Positions 34,325 to 42,446 of a stretch of DNA of 64,000 bases are shown in pieces. The translations under genes and the position numbers were made by a program. Source of the stretch: G963556115 sp963677015. GTDB taxonomy: Bacteria; Planctomycetota; SZUA-567. The notes under the pieces are model-generated. The model had not been told where the DNA came from, searched no databases, and saw only the letters and a list, made by a program, of their open reading frames with translations. Positions within the stretch are counted from its first letter, which is position 1. The number at the start of each line of letters is the position of its first letter. Location of the stretch: assembly GCA_963677015.1 (NCBI GenBank), contig OY781533.1, positions 2,170,001-2,234,000 on the forward strand. Reading direction: 5' to 3'.

Positions 34325-34948
34325 TTATTTACACTCCTCTGAAATTGCCATGAGCGCATCTTTAGTAATAAGAACCTGCTTTGGCTTCAAAACACTATAA
34401 GTTGTAAGAGCACCCAGAGGACTCATTTCAATCTTTGGCAGATTTCTAACACTCTTCCAAAGAACCTTATCAGTTTCCTTAGTCACAACAAGACAGGTTG
34501 ATGCGATATTTAGATTCTTAAAAACTCCAGCCGCCTCCTTTGTCTTTGGGGCATCCATTGACAAAGAATCAACTACAACAAAATCACCATCTCTTAGCTT
34601 ACCGAGTATTGCACTCTTAAGAGCTGCACGACGCGCCTTCTTAGGCATTTCCTTACTGTAATCGCGAGGCTTTGGACCATGAGCGACAGCACCGCCACGG
34701 CTACCAACACGACCAGCATAACCCATACGCGCACGGCCAGTACCTTTCTGACGGAAAGGCTTACCTGCACGACAAATCAACTCACGCCTTGTCTTGGTAC
34801 TGTGAGTACCGGCACGCTGATTTGCCTCATACATAACAACAGCCTGATGCATCAAAGGGTAGTTAACAAACGCACCCAAGCAGCTGTCATCAAATGAGAT
34901 TTTTTCAATCTCTTTACCGCTTCGATCATAAACTGGTAATTCGATCAT
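34325..34948 (-). CDS. rplD: 50S ribosomal protein L4
   Basis: 207 residues from the ATG at 34948, preceded by GGGAAAGAG. GTHSTKTRRELICRAGKPFRQKGTGRARMG is split by the tunnel-loop region of L4 and the C-terminal part has the usual Rossmann-like fold. L4 is a known autogenous regulator of the S10 operon in gammaproteobacteria. Here rplD is the first gene of the operon: rpsJ and rplC, normally ahead of it, are missing, and a structured leader with a terminator takes their place. Confidence 0.96.
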   Translation of the reverse strand: MIELPVYDRSGKEIEKISFDDSCLGAFVNYPLMHQAVVMYEANQRAGTHSTKTRRELICRAGKPFRQKGTGRARMGYAGRVGSRGGAVAHGPKPRDYSKEMPKKARRAALKSAILGKLRDGDFVVVDSLSMDAPKTKEAAGVFKNLNIASTCLVVTKETDKVLWKSVRNLPKIEMSPLGALTTYSVLKPKQVLITKDALMAISEECK

Positions 34949-35190
34949 TTTCTCTTTCCCTATTCGACTCACCGAGCCGAAAACCAATGTGGCTGACAAC
35001 CGGCGAAACAGACCTGTTACCATCTGCCTAAATTCCACCAACCACAAAACAATAATAAAAACGAGCTCTCACTACAATAAATGAAAGCTCTCCCGGAATC
35101 AGCATTAATGCAGATCCACGAGAGCCAACAGTTCGTTGCCAAAACTTCTGCGTACTTCAACGCTTGAAGGCTCCTTAACTTAAATGTTTT
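34949..35190 (-). promoter_or_regulatory. Structured leader of the ribosomal operon
   Basis: Between the predicted transcription start and rplD, about 240 nt hold several pairing elements on the minus strand. GGAGCC (35169-35174) can pair with GGCTCT, part of 35120-35126. Small hairpins (TTCAAGCGTTGAA; AGTT...AACT) lie inside that pairing. GCATTAATGC is a self-complementary word. A terminator hairpin lies at 35063-35090. GCTCTC of 35120-35125 can alternatively pair with GAGAGC at 35087-35092, which would break the terminator. This looks like a transcription-attenuation leader; the class is not recognised. Confidence 0.5.
35051..35090 (-). terminator. Terminator hairpin within the rplD leader
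   Basis: On the minus strand GAGCTTTCA (35082-35090) pairs with TGAGAGCTC (35063-35071), nine pairs including one G-U, with a 10-nt loop followed by GTTTTTATTATTG. It stands about 115 bp before the rplD start codon and downstream of the operon promoter. Confidence 0.7.
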
Positions 35191-35194
35191 GACA

Positions 35195-35222
35195 AGTATA
35201 GTCATAAATCCCTATTTTACAA
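35195..35222 (-). promoter_or_regulatory. Predicted promoter of the ribosomal operon
   Basis: On the minus strand TTGTAA (35217-35222), 16 bp, TATACT (35195-35200). It is the only good hexamer pair found upstream of rplD and would drive the 26-gene operon through the leader described above. Confidence 0.65.
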
Positions 35223-35555
35223 GGGGCTTTTTTATTTTTTTATTCTTTTTTATGAAGTAATACCGAATTATTACTCAAAAAAAACACAACCAGCAGTTTT
35301 CTGATGATGGCAATATGTAAAATATCAACATAAACTCTTTATTTAAAAGCCATTACCTGTAAAACACAATAAATAGAGTTTGTTAAAATTTTAACGTACA
35401 AAAAATACAGAACTTTCCATAAATTCTTAATTTCAACCGCTTAGCGCTAAAAGAACATACCAAAACACCAGAAAATTAACTCCGAGTTAATATACCAGCT
35501 GCAATCCAGCAGTAATAACGTGGAAGCCGCCTTCGCTCAAATAATCTAAGAATTT
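35223..35555. other. AT-rich gap between the ribosomal operon promoter and the zinc-ribbon gene
   Basis: 333 bp without an open frame of note. A plus-strand AAGGGGC followed by a T-run lies at its left edge and the palindromic word TTAGCGCTAA lies near 35441. No clear terminator for the zinc-ribbon gene was recognised. Confidence 0.4.
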
Positions 35556-36287
35556 TTATTCTACAACCGTCTCGGCTGAAATGTACAAAAGACGACCACA
35601 GCCCGGACAAATAACCTTATCCAAACTTTTATGAGCTATAACCAGATTTTCTGTACTAGGGGAGACCTTTCTGAAGCACCTCTGACATGCAGAATCCTTG
35701 AGCTCAGCAACCGCATACCCCTTACCTCTTGCTAACGCCGTATTATAGATATCAATTGCATCTATGTCGATTGATTTGATAGCAGCCACCATGCTTTTCC
35801 GTTGCCCGACAAGATCACGCTGCCTGCCTTTAATATCGGTTGCATCCAGTTCATTTGAGTCCATTATAAACTTGAGCTTATTCTCTTCCGTTTCTAATTC
35901 ATCATTCTTTTCAGCGAGGACCTTTTTCAAACCTTCAAGTTCCTCCATAAGCTCAATTTCTTTTTTTTCATTATCACTTATACTGCTCTTAACATCTTTA
36001 ATGCGCTCAGTAACAATCTTATACTCTTTTGAATTCTTTACAATCCCGATTTTCTGATCAAGCTCTTTAACCTCCGCTTCAAGGCTTTTAACATCCAAAC
36101 CAAGGGAATCAAGCTCTGCTGCACACCTCATACACGCTTCCTGCACCTCACTCCTGGCAGCTTTTACAGCATCACAATACTGCATCTGCTGCTCAAGCTC
36201 TTTAGGTCCGGCATCCACCTTCCTCTTCAATGCCACCAACTGTGAATCAATTTCTGCGAGTTCTCTCAACTTTCCAAAGACACTCAT
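35556..36287 (-). CDS. Coiled-coil zinc-ribbon protein (COG1579/CdsZ-like)
   Basis: 243 residues from the ATG at 36287, with GGAGGG 7 bp before it. Residues about 5-175 are nearly all charged heptads forming a long antiparallel coiled coil. The C-terminus has a zinc ribbon of CQRC and CPGC pairs separated by about 20 residues. This is the architecture of the widespread C4-type zinc-ribbon family related to chlamydial CdsZ and CT398, which has been linked to sigma factor binding and secretion. It lies directly after rpoD on the same strand, which fits a transcription-related role, but its function here is inferred only. Confidence 0.75.
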   Translation of the reverse strand: MSVFGKLRELAEIDSQLVALKRKVDAGPKELEQQMQYCDAVKAARSEVQEACMRCAAELDSLGLDVKSLEAEVKELDQKIGIVKNSKEYKIVTERIKDVKSSISDNEKKEIELMEELEGLKKVLAEKNDELETEENKLKFIMDSNELDATDIKGRQRDLVGQRKSMVAAIKSIDIDAIDIYNTALARGKGYAVAELKDSACQRCFRKVSPSTENLVIAHKSLDKVICPGCGRLLYISAETVVE

Positions 36288-36385
36288 TTTCATTCCCTCC
36301 GCACACAAAACAGAAAACCGCGAACCAATTCTTGATCCTACCCTTGCAGTTATCCTGTCAAAAAATAACCTAAAAAAGAAGAAAC

Positions 36386-36418
36386 AAAAAATCCCTACCC
36401 AAAAAAACCAGGTAGGGA
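36386..36418 (-). terminator. Intrinsic terminator of rpoD
   Basis: TCCCTACC (36392-36399) and GGTAGGGA (36411-36418) form a perfect 8-bp stem, followed on the minus strand by six T. It is 6 bp after the rpoD stop. Confidence 0.85.
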
Positions 36419-36424
36419 AATACT

Positions 36425-38416
36425 CTATTGCTCTACAATATCTTCAAGAAAACCATTTAGTTTTCTACTACGAACCGGATGCTGAAGTTTTTTCAACGCC
36501 TTAGCTTCAATCTGCCTTACACGCTCTCTAGTCACATTGAATTTACGGCCAACCTCTTCAAGCGTATAAGTATAATCATCACCTATACCATACCTGAGCT
36601 TGATAATTTCACGTTCCCTGAAGGTTAGCGACTCAAGCACACTGTCAATCTTATCTTTCAGCATCTCATAACTGGCGACATTAACAGGATTATCAACCGT
36701 AGTATCCTCTATAAAGTCACCAAAATGACTGTCATCAGCATCTCCAGCTCCAATAGGCCTATCCAGTGAAATAGGATGTTTACTGATACGCATCACACGC
36801 CGGGCTTCGGTAATTGGAATATCCGCCTCTTTTGCAATCTCTTCAACTGTCGGCTCTCTGCCAATGCGCTGTACCAGCAACCTGGTAATACGACGCAATT
36901 TACTCATAGTCTCTATCATATGAACAGGGATACGAATAGTACGCGCCTGATCAGCAATAGCCCTGGTAATAGCCTGCCGTATCCACCATGTGGCATAAGT
37001 CGAGAATTTATAACCCCGGCGATATTCATATTTCTCAACCGCCTTCATCAGTCCGGTATTACCCTCCTGAATCAGATCAATAAAAGAAAGTCCGCGGTGG
37101 CGATACTTCTTGGCAATCGAGACAACAAGCCTGAGGTTACCACTTGAAAGATGCTGTTTAACCTTCTGATACATTTTATAACGTTTACGAATATGGTTTG
37201 CTCTGGCGCGCAGCCGTTCAAGCGGTTCCTGAGCTTCGAAACGGATACGGTTGAGTTTATCTTCAGCCATCTCCATTTTACGCTGCTCAATAACACTCGC
37301 TTTGCTTCCCTTCTTCGCAACTGCGTCAATCTCACGCTCAAGACGGTATGACTCCATAGCCATATCCTCAATACGCTTCTTGACCGGCATAATACGTTTT
37401 GTACGCAGACCTAGCTCTTCAAGCAGCATTGCCGCCCGGCGCTGGCGCAATCTCAATTCAGAATAAACCTTGGTATATTCTTTCTTAGAAAGGCCGCCTT
37501 TCTCGAGTTTCTGCCATAAATCAACACATATTTCATATATAGCTTCAAGGGTTTTGATATGTCCCGGCAGCCTTGACAGTATATCATTCTTACCAATTCC
37601 GGCAGGATTGGTCGTACGCATAATCTTATCAAGAGTCTCACGGTTCTGCGCGACCTTCTTATTCAGCTCCATAACATATCGGATAGCAATAGGACTTTCT
37701 AACGTCCTTTTACGAAATCTTTTACATGATAATTCGATCTGTTTGGCAAGAGTTACTTCTTCTTCACGCGTCAAAAGTGGAATACTGCCCATTTCAGAAA
37801 GGTACATACGAACCGGGTCATGAATATCACCACTGTCACCATCGAGATTTACCGCACCATCGTCATCGTCATCATCGGTGTCAGGGCTTTCATCAGGCAA
37901 CAATTCTTCATCACTGTCATCATCAACATCACTGTCGTCATCATCAAGTTCCACACCGGCTTTTGCCAGACGAGACAGCACAGCATCAATATCCTTACCG
38001 GTAACTACATCTTCCGGCAGGACTTTATTCAACTCACTGTAAGTTATTGAAGCTCTTCCCTTGAAAGCTTCAAGGATCTCTTCAATTACCTCTTCGGTAA
38101 GGACAACAGAAGGAGCTTCAGCTTCTTCCTCATCCTTTTCTTCGGTGGGTTCCTCATCATCTGGTACGAGCTTGGCTACTTCATCATCATCTAGATCGTC
38201 AAGATCATCTTCATCAATATCAGCCACAGTCTTATTACCTGATTCCGAGGTCTTCTTTGCAGTTTTTTTCTTAGTTCTGACCTTCTTTTTAGCCGCAGCT
38301 TCAGTAGAAGAGGTTGCCCCCGAACTTTTAGCTACAGCTTTCTTACTACTCTTTTTGCTGACCTTCGCCGCTTTTTTGGTAGTAGTCTTCTTTTTTGACA
38401 CTTTTTTGGCACTCAT
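36425..38416 (-). CDS. rpoD: RNA polymerase primary sigma factor (sigma70)
   Basis: 663 residues. Regions 1.2 to 4.2 are intact: HDPVRMYLSEMGSIPLLTREEE (1.2), RLVVSIAKKYRHRGLSFIDL with QEGNTGLMKAVEKYEYRRGY (2.1-2.2), KFSTYATWWIRQAITRAI (2.3-2.4), region 3, and RERVRQIEAKALKKL (4.2). The first 60 residues are a Lys/Ala/Ser-rich tail resembling histone H1 or eukaryote-like basic tails, then come about 150 residues with long aspartate/glutamate runs surrounding a region 1.1-like helical patch. GCAGGAGTGC precedes the ATG. It is the housekeeping sigma factor. Confidence 0.97.
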   Translation of the reverse strand: MSAKKVSKKKTTTKKAAKVSKKSSKKAVAKSSGATSSTEAAAKKKVRTKKKTAKKTSESGNKTVADIDEDDLDDLDDDEVAKLVPDDEEPTEEKDEEEAEAPSVVLTEEVIEEILEAFKGRASITYSELNKVLPEDVVTGKDIDAVLSRLAKAGVELDDDDSDVDDDSDEELLPDESPDTDDDDDDGAVNLDGDSGDIHDPVRMYLSEMGSIPLLTREEEVTLAKQIELSCKRFRKRTLESPIAIRYVMELNKKVAQNRETLDKIMRTTNPAGIGKNDILSRLPGHIKTLEAIYEICVDLWQKLEKGGLSKKEYTKVYSELRLRQRRAAMLLEELGLRTKRIMPVKKRIEDMAMESYRLEREIDAVAKKGSKASVIEQRKMEMAEDKLNRIRFEAQEPLERLRARANHIRKRYKMYQKVKQHLSSGNLRLVVSIAKKYRHRGLSFIDLIQEGNTGLMKAVEKYEYRRGYKFSTYATWWIRQAITRAIADQARTIRIPVHMIETMSKLRRITRLLVQRIGREPTVEEIAKEADIPITEARRVMRISKHPISLDRPIGAGDADDSHFGDFIEDTTVDNPVNVASYEMLKDKIDSVLESLTFREREIIKLRYGIGDDYTYTLEEVGRKFNVTRERVRQIEAKALKKLQHPVRSRKLNGFLEDIVEQ

Positions 38417-38559
38417 GCTGTGCGCACTCCTGCTTTCTATTTTAAGTACTTATTAGTTATTACTCATATAATTAAAAACTAAATGCCGCCGAGCGCACAG
38501 AGACAACGAAACACCAACACGCTCTATATTTAAGCTGCATTCACGCAAATAGTAATTGT

Positions 38560-38588
38560 AATATAACCTATAAATTACTCATTTACAA
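38560..38588 (-). promoter_or_regulatory. Predicted promoter of rpoD
   Basis: On the minus strand TTGTAA (38583-38588), 17 bp, TATATT (38560-38565), giving a leader of about 140 nt. Confidence 0.55.
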
Positions 38589-39095
38589 CAATTAAAACCA
38601 AGAATCATACTTGAGAAAAAGCTTAATTCTTTTCAGCAAGTTCCAATTATATACGAAATTATCTTTCCGTCTACCTTTTCTTTAGAAAATAATAATAAAA
38701 GCTATGACCATATTTCCCAATTTTAAAGACGGTTATTACCAGATAAAGGACAAAGCCCCCTGACTCATTTTACTCAAAAACAACAAATATCTCAACAGAC
38801 ACCAAACAACGATTTTGTATAATTTATTTAACCGCTTGCTATTAAATGGGTAACAAATCATAATTATACAACAAAACAATATTTTCAATTTATTATCGGC
38901 AACCCCAAAAGCGAATACAGCTATTTTACAAAAAAATTACAATGGCTCACCATTAATTTACAAAGCCCTAAATATTACATAAAACCATAAAAAAAATATA
39001 ATATTTGCAAGAAAAACCCGAACAAATTAAATACAGCAAAATTTATCTGTCACTGTTTCAGAGGATTCCTCTCTCTGCCACCAGACAAATTCCAC
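38589..39095. other. AT-rich gap between rpoD promoter and dnaG
   Basis: About 500 bp with no open frame of note and no RNA gene recognised. It contains a short CAGAGG-ATT-CCTCT inverted repeat at about 39059-39073, 30 bp after the dnaG stop. The repeat lacks a T-run, so dnaG termination is unclear. Confidence 0.4.
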
Positions 39096-41057
39096 TCAGT
39101 CTATTGCTCCGATACCCCGTATCTGCTTCTCCAGTTCTAATTTTTCAAGCAATAATTTGTCTGCAAGCCCAGCATTACCACTAAGTTCAGCCCGGGCATA
39201 CTCTGCATTGATTTCTGTACGGCGCTCTTTAAGTTCATCAACCCGGATATGCAGCAGCAAGTCTTCAAGTTCAGCACTATTCAAAGTTTCATCATTATTC
39301 GCTGAAACCGCTGCAGGGGCAGTATTGTCAAAATCAACAAAATCAAGGAACAATGACTTTACTCTCTCATCAGAAACCTGTGCTATCAGTCTCTCCAAAC
39401 GTATTTCTTTATCAGTTGTGTTGAGCCAGGCATCACGTATAGCAACTGCACAACGATGCTCTATCTCTTCATACCACTCATCAGGAGGGTACTCATCACA
39501 AATATGCAGGCACCAATCCCTGTCTGCGAGCATATATTGCAGCAGTCTCTTCTCGGCTCTAACCCTTGCCTGCTTGCGCGCATTGAGAATAAGCGGCGTA
39601 CCTTCAGATTCACCGGTCTTATAATTTCCCATATCCTTCTTATGCGCTCTTTTACTCCCAGCCGCCCTATATCCGGAAGTATCTCCATACCTTCCTTTAT
39701 GTTCAGCCGGTAAAGGCAGAAGATCAACATTTATACCTGATACTTCAGCAACCTTACTGCGCATTATATTACGGCGAATACTGTTTGGACATCGGTTAAC
39801 CAGTTCCATAACCCGCTCTATTGCAGCTGCCTTCCCCCCGGCATCTCCAGAATAATCCTTATTCCCGAGCTCCTCCTCTACTACAAACGCAAAACTCTCT
39901 CTGGCGCTCGCAAGAAACTCCCGGAATTTTTCCGCCCCAAACTTCGGAAGAAACTCACCGGCATCCTTAACCTCAAGGCTTGAAAGCACCCAGAGATTAA
40001 CATCTTCCTCCATGAATAATTCTATCGCCCGGCGCGTAGCTTTCTTCCCGGCATTATCATTATCAAACAACGCCACCACCTTGCCATCACTATGAATATA
40101 ACGTTTCAAAAGGCGTATATGCTCTACCGTAAGACTGGTTCCAAGAGTAGCGACAACATTTCTGATGCCATACTGATGACACATAATCGTATCGGTATAA
40201 CCTTCAACAACGAAAGCCGTCTTGGTTAAACCAATCTCCTTGGCCGCAAAGTTGAGTCCAAAAAGAAGACTGCGTTTCATAAATAGCGGTGTCTCTGACG
40301 TATTGAGATACTTCCCGCCAGACTCAGGCTTTTCAACCAGCACCCTTGCCCCAAAGCCTATCGGACGCTGCTGCAAATCAAAAATAGGGAAAACAACCCT
40401 GCCGCGAAATGCATCATATACTCTGCCGGTATCATCATTCTTACGGAAAATTCCAGCTTCCAGCCCTACCTCTCTGGCCTGATCAACCTTATGCTCACCA
40501 CTCAACTGCACTACCTTATGGAGATAGCTTTTCAGCAAACCATCCCAGGCCTCCGGAGCCCAGCCAAGTCCCCAGCCACTGATCGTCTCTTCTTTGAATC
40601 CCCGTGACAATAAATACTCTCGCGCTGCTTTTCCCTCAGACACATCTGCAAGTGCCGCCCGAAAATAATCAAAAGCCTGCCTGCACGCCCAGAACAAAGC
40701 CTGCTTACGGTCTTTTTTAGCCCGAGTTCTTTCTGAGCCGGAACCACTGTTTCCCCCTTCATAATCCAGGGTAATACCTGCCCTTGAAGCAAGTTTTTCA
40801 ACCGCTTCAGGAAATTCGCAACGCTCCATCAGCTGTACAAATTTGATTACCCCGCCTCCGACACCACAACCAAAACACTTGAATATCTGGAGTTGCGGAT
40901 TTACATTAAAAGATGGAGTCTTTTCATTGTGAAAAGGACATACAGCCAGAAAGCTTGAGCCCGAGCGCTTCAGCTTCACACCATAACTTTCCACAACATC
41001 AACAATGTCGCAGCTATCCTGAACTCTCTGAATTGAGTTTTCACTAATTAAAGGCAC
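39096..41057 (-). CDS. dnaG: DNA primase
   Basis: About 653 residues from a GTG at 41057, chosen because GGAAAGAG lies 5 bp before it and the upstream TTG (41096) has no such site. The CHC2 zinc-binding domain is complete (CPFHNEKTPSF then CFGCG). The TOPRIM domain has the catalytic glutamate in VVEGYTDTI and the DxD in ALFDNDNAGKKA. The C-terminal DnaB-interacting region is diverged and charged. DnaG makes RNA primers for replication. It precedes rpoD, an old macromolecular-synthesis order, here with a 680-bp gap. Confidence 0.95.
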   Translation of the reverse strand: MPLISENSIQRVQDSCDIVDVVESYGVKLKRSGSSFLAVCPFHNEKTPSFNVNPQLQIFKCFGCGVGGGVIKFVQLMERCEFPEAVEKLASRAGITLDYEGGNSGSGSERTRAKKDRKQALFWACRQAFDYFRAALADVSEGKAAREYLLSRGFKEETISGWGLGWAPEAWDGLLKSYLHKVVQLSGEHKVDQAREVGLEAGIFRKNDDTGRVYDAFRGRVVFPIFDLQQRPIGFGARVLVEKPESGGKYLNTSETPLFMKRSLLFGLNFAAKEIGLTKTAFVVEGYTDTIMCHQYGIRNVVATLGTSLTVEHIRLLKRYIHSDGKVVALFDNDNAGKKATRRAIELFMEEDVNLWVLSSLEVKDAGEFLPKFGAEKFREFLASARESFAFVVEEELGNKDYSGDAGGKAAAIERVMELVNRCPNSIRRNIMRSKVAEVSGINVDLLPLPAEHKGRYGDTSGYRAAGSKRAHKKDMGNYKTGESEGTPLILNARKQARVRAEKRLLQYMLADRDWCLHICDEYPPDEWYEEIEHRCAVAIRDAWLNTTDKEIRLERLIAQVSDERVKSLFLDFVDFDNTAPAAVSANNDETLNSAELEDLLLHIRVDELKERRTEINAEYARAELSGNAGLADKLLLEKLELEKQIRGIGAID

Positions 41058-41109
41058 AACAACTCTTTCCGGCAATAATATCTGTTCAACAACCAACTAT
41101 TCTAAATAT

Positions 41110-41128
41110 TTTAAATGCTGCATTTAAA
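41110..41128. repeat. 19-bp perfect palindrome at the dnaG promoter
   Basis: TTTAAATGC, one central T, and the exact complement GCATTTAAA. It begins at the end of a perfect TATAAT (minus strand, 41128-41133) ahead of dnaG and so covers the predicted transcription start. It could be an operator or a 5' hairpin in the mRNA. Confidence 0.6.
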
Positions 41129-41149
41129 TTATACAATTATCAAACAAAT

Positions 41150-41180
41150 AAAAAAGAGCCTACTCACAAGGAGCAGGCTC
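41150..41180 (-). terminator. Intrinsic terminator of gap
   Basis: GAGCCTACTC (41156-41165) pairs with GAGCAGGCTC (41171-41180) with a single mismatch and a 5-nt loop; six T follow on the minus strand. It lies 27 bp after the gap stop. Confidence 0.9.
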
Positions 41181-41206
41181 AAAATTTTAAAGACCGAATC
41201 TCTATA

Positions 41207-42214
41207 TTAGAGGCTCATAGCCTTAGCAATCAGGTCAACAACGCGGTTAGAGTAACCCCATTCGTTATCGTACCAGCTGATGATCTTGAGCATGTTCTTG
41301 CCCATTACAGATGTGCACTTAGCGTCAAAGATTGAGCTGTGTGAGTTGTGAATGATATCTGAAGAAACGATTGGATCTTCAGTATACTCGAGTACACCCT
41401 TCATTGGACCTTCAGCAGCAGCCTTGATAGCAGCGTTTACAGCGTCAACAGTAACTTCCTTTTCAGTCATAACAACAAGGTCTACACAAGAACCGGTAAT
41501 AACTGGAACACGCATAGCCATACCGTCAAGCTTACCGTTAAGAGCTGGGATAACCTTACCAACAGCCGCAGCAGCACCGGTTGAAGTTGGGATGATGTTA
41601 GCAGCAGCAGCACGAGCACGACGCATGTCGCTGTGGATCTGGTCAGCAACGTTCTGGTCATTAGTGTAAGCGTGAACAGTAGTCATGAGACCTTCTTTGA
41701 TACCGAAGCTGTCGTTAAGAACTTTAGCAACAGGAGACAGGCAGTTAGTAGTACAAGAAGCGTTAGAGATAGTCTTGTCAGATGCCTTGAGAACATCTTC
41801 GTTAACACCCATTACGATAGTTGCGTCGATAGCATCCTTAGCAGGAACAGTCAGAAGAACCTTCTTACAGCCAGCCTTGCCGATGTGACCGCTGATAGTA
41901 GCCTGATCGCGGAAGAAGCCAGTTGACTCAACGATAACGTCAAGCTCAATTGAACCCCATTCGATTTCAGCAGGACCACACTTGCCGCCAACGATTTCGA
42001 TCTTCTTACCGTTAACGATAATAGCAGAACCGTCAACTTCAACAGTACCATTGAAACGACCCTGAGCACTGTCATACTTTAGAAGGTGTGCAAGAGCCTT
42101 AGCGTCAGCCAGGTCGTGAATTGCAACAACTTCAAAGTCTTCACGTTCAGCCATAACACGGAATACCAGACGACCGATACGACCGAAACCGTTAATACCA
42201 ACTTTGATTGCCAT
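41207..42214 (-). CDS. gap: Glyceraldehyde-3-phosphate dehydrogenase, type I
   Basis: 335 residues. The NAD-binding start VGINGFGRIGRLVFRV, the catalytic cysteine in SNASCTTNCLSP, and the C-terminal SWYDNEWGYSNRV motif are all intact. It converts glyceraldehyde-3-phosphate to 1,3-bisphosphoglycerate. Codon use is visibly biased (for example AAC, GTT and GCA/GCT with few rare codons), as expected of a highly expressed gene. It has a perfect consensus promoter and strong terminator, forming a single-gene unit. Confidence 0.98.
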   Translation of the reverse strand: MAIKVGINGFGRIGRLVFRVMAEREDFEVVAIHDLADAKALAHLLKYDSAQGRFNGTVEVDGSAIIVNGKKIEIVGGKCGPAEIEWGSIELDVIVESTGFFRDQATISGHIGKAGCKKVLLTVPAKDAIDATIVMGVNEDVLKASDKTISNASCTTNCLSPVAKVLNDSFGIKEGLMTTVHAYTNDQNVADQIHSDMRRARAAAANIIPTSTGAAAAVGKVIPALNGKLDGMAMRVPVITGSCVDLVVMTEKEVTVDAVNAAIKAAAEGPMKGVLEYTEDPIVSSDIIHNSHSSIFDAKCTSVMGKNMLKIISWYDNEWGYSNRVVDLIAKAMSL

Positions 42215-42334
42215 GAATAAATCTCCTTAAACATCAATAATAATAAATCAAAACTACAAAAATTGTAACTTTGCAACTTTTTCTTAAGGCATAAATTCAT
42301 AAAATACACTGATTTTCATGCTTGTCGCTGGAAA

Positions 42335-42362
42335 ATTATAATGTATTATTCCCGATTGTCAA
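42335..42362 (-). promoter_or_regulatory. Consensus promoter of gap
   Basis: On the minus strand TTGACA (42357-42362), 16 bp, TATAAT (42335-42340): both hexamers match the sigma70 consensus fully. The leader is about 115 nt and GGAGA precedes the start codon. Confidence 0.85.
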
Positions 42363-42446
42363 GAATTTATACCCGTTTAAACGCATTTTAAAATATTTTT
42401 TTATCGGTTTGTTTATAACGATTCAACAAATTTTACCGATTAACCA

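Noticed and set aside
35017..35205. 62-codon minus-strand frame across the rplD leader, as a possible leader peptide
   Set aside because: It begins upstream of the -10 box, lacks a ribosome binding site, and the same bases are better explained by RNA pairing.
38061..38456. 131-codon plus-strand Ser-rich frame opposite the rpoD N-terminus
   Set aside because: The serine and valine runs are the complement of the Asp/Glu/Lys codon runs of RpoD.
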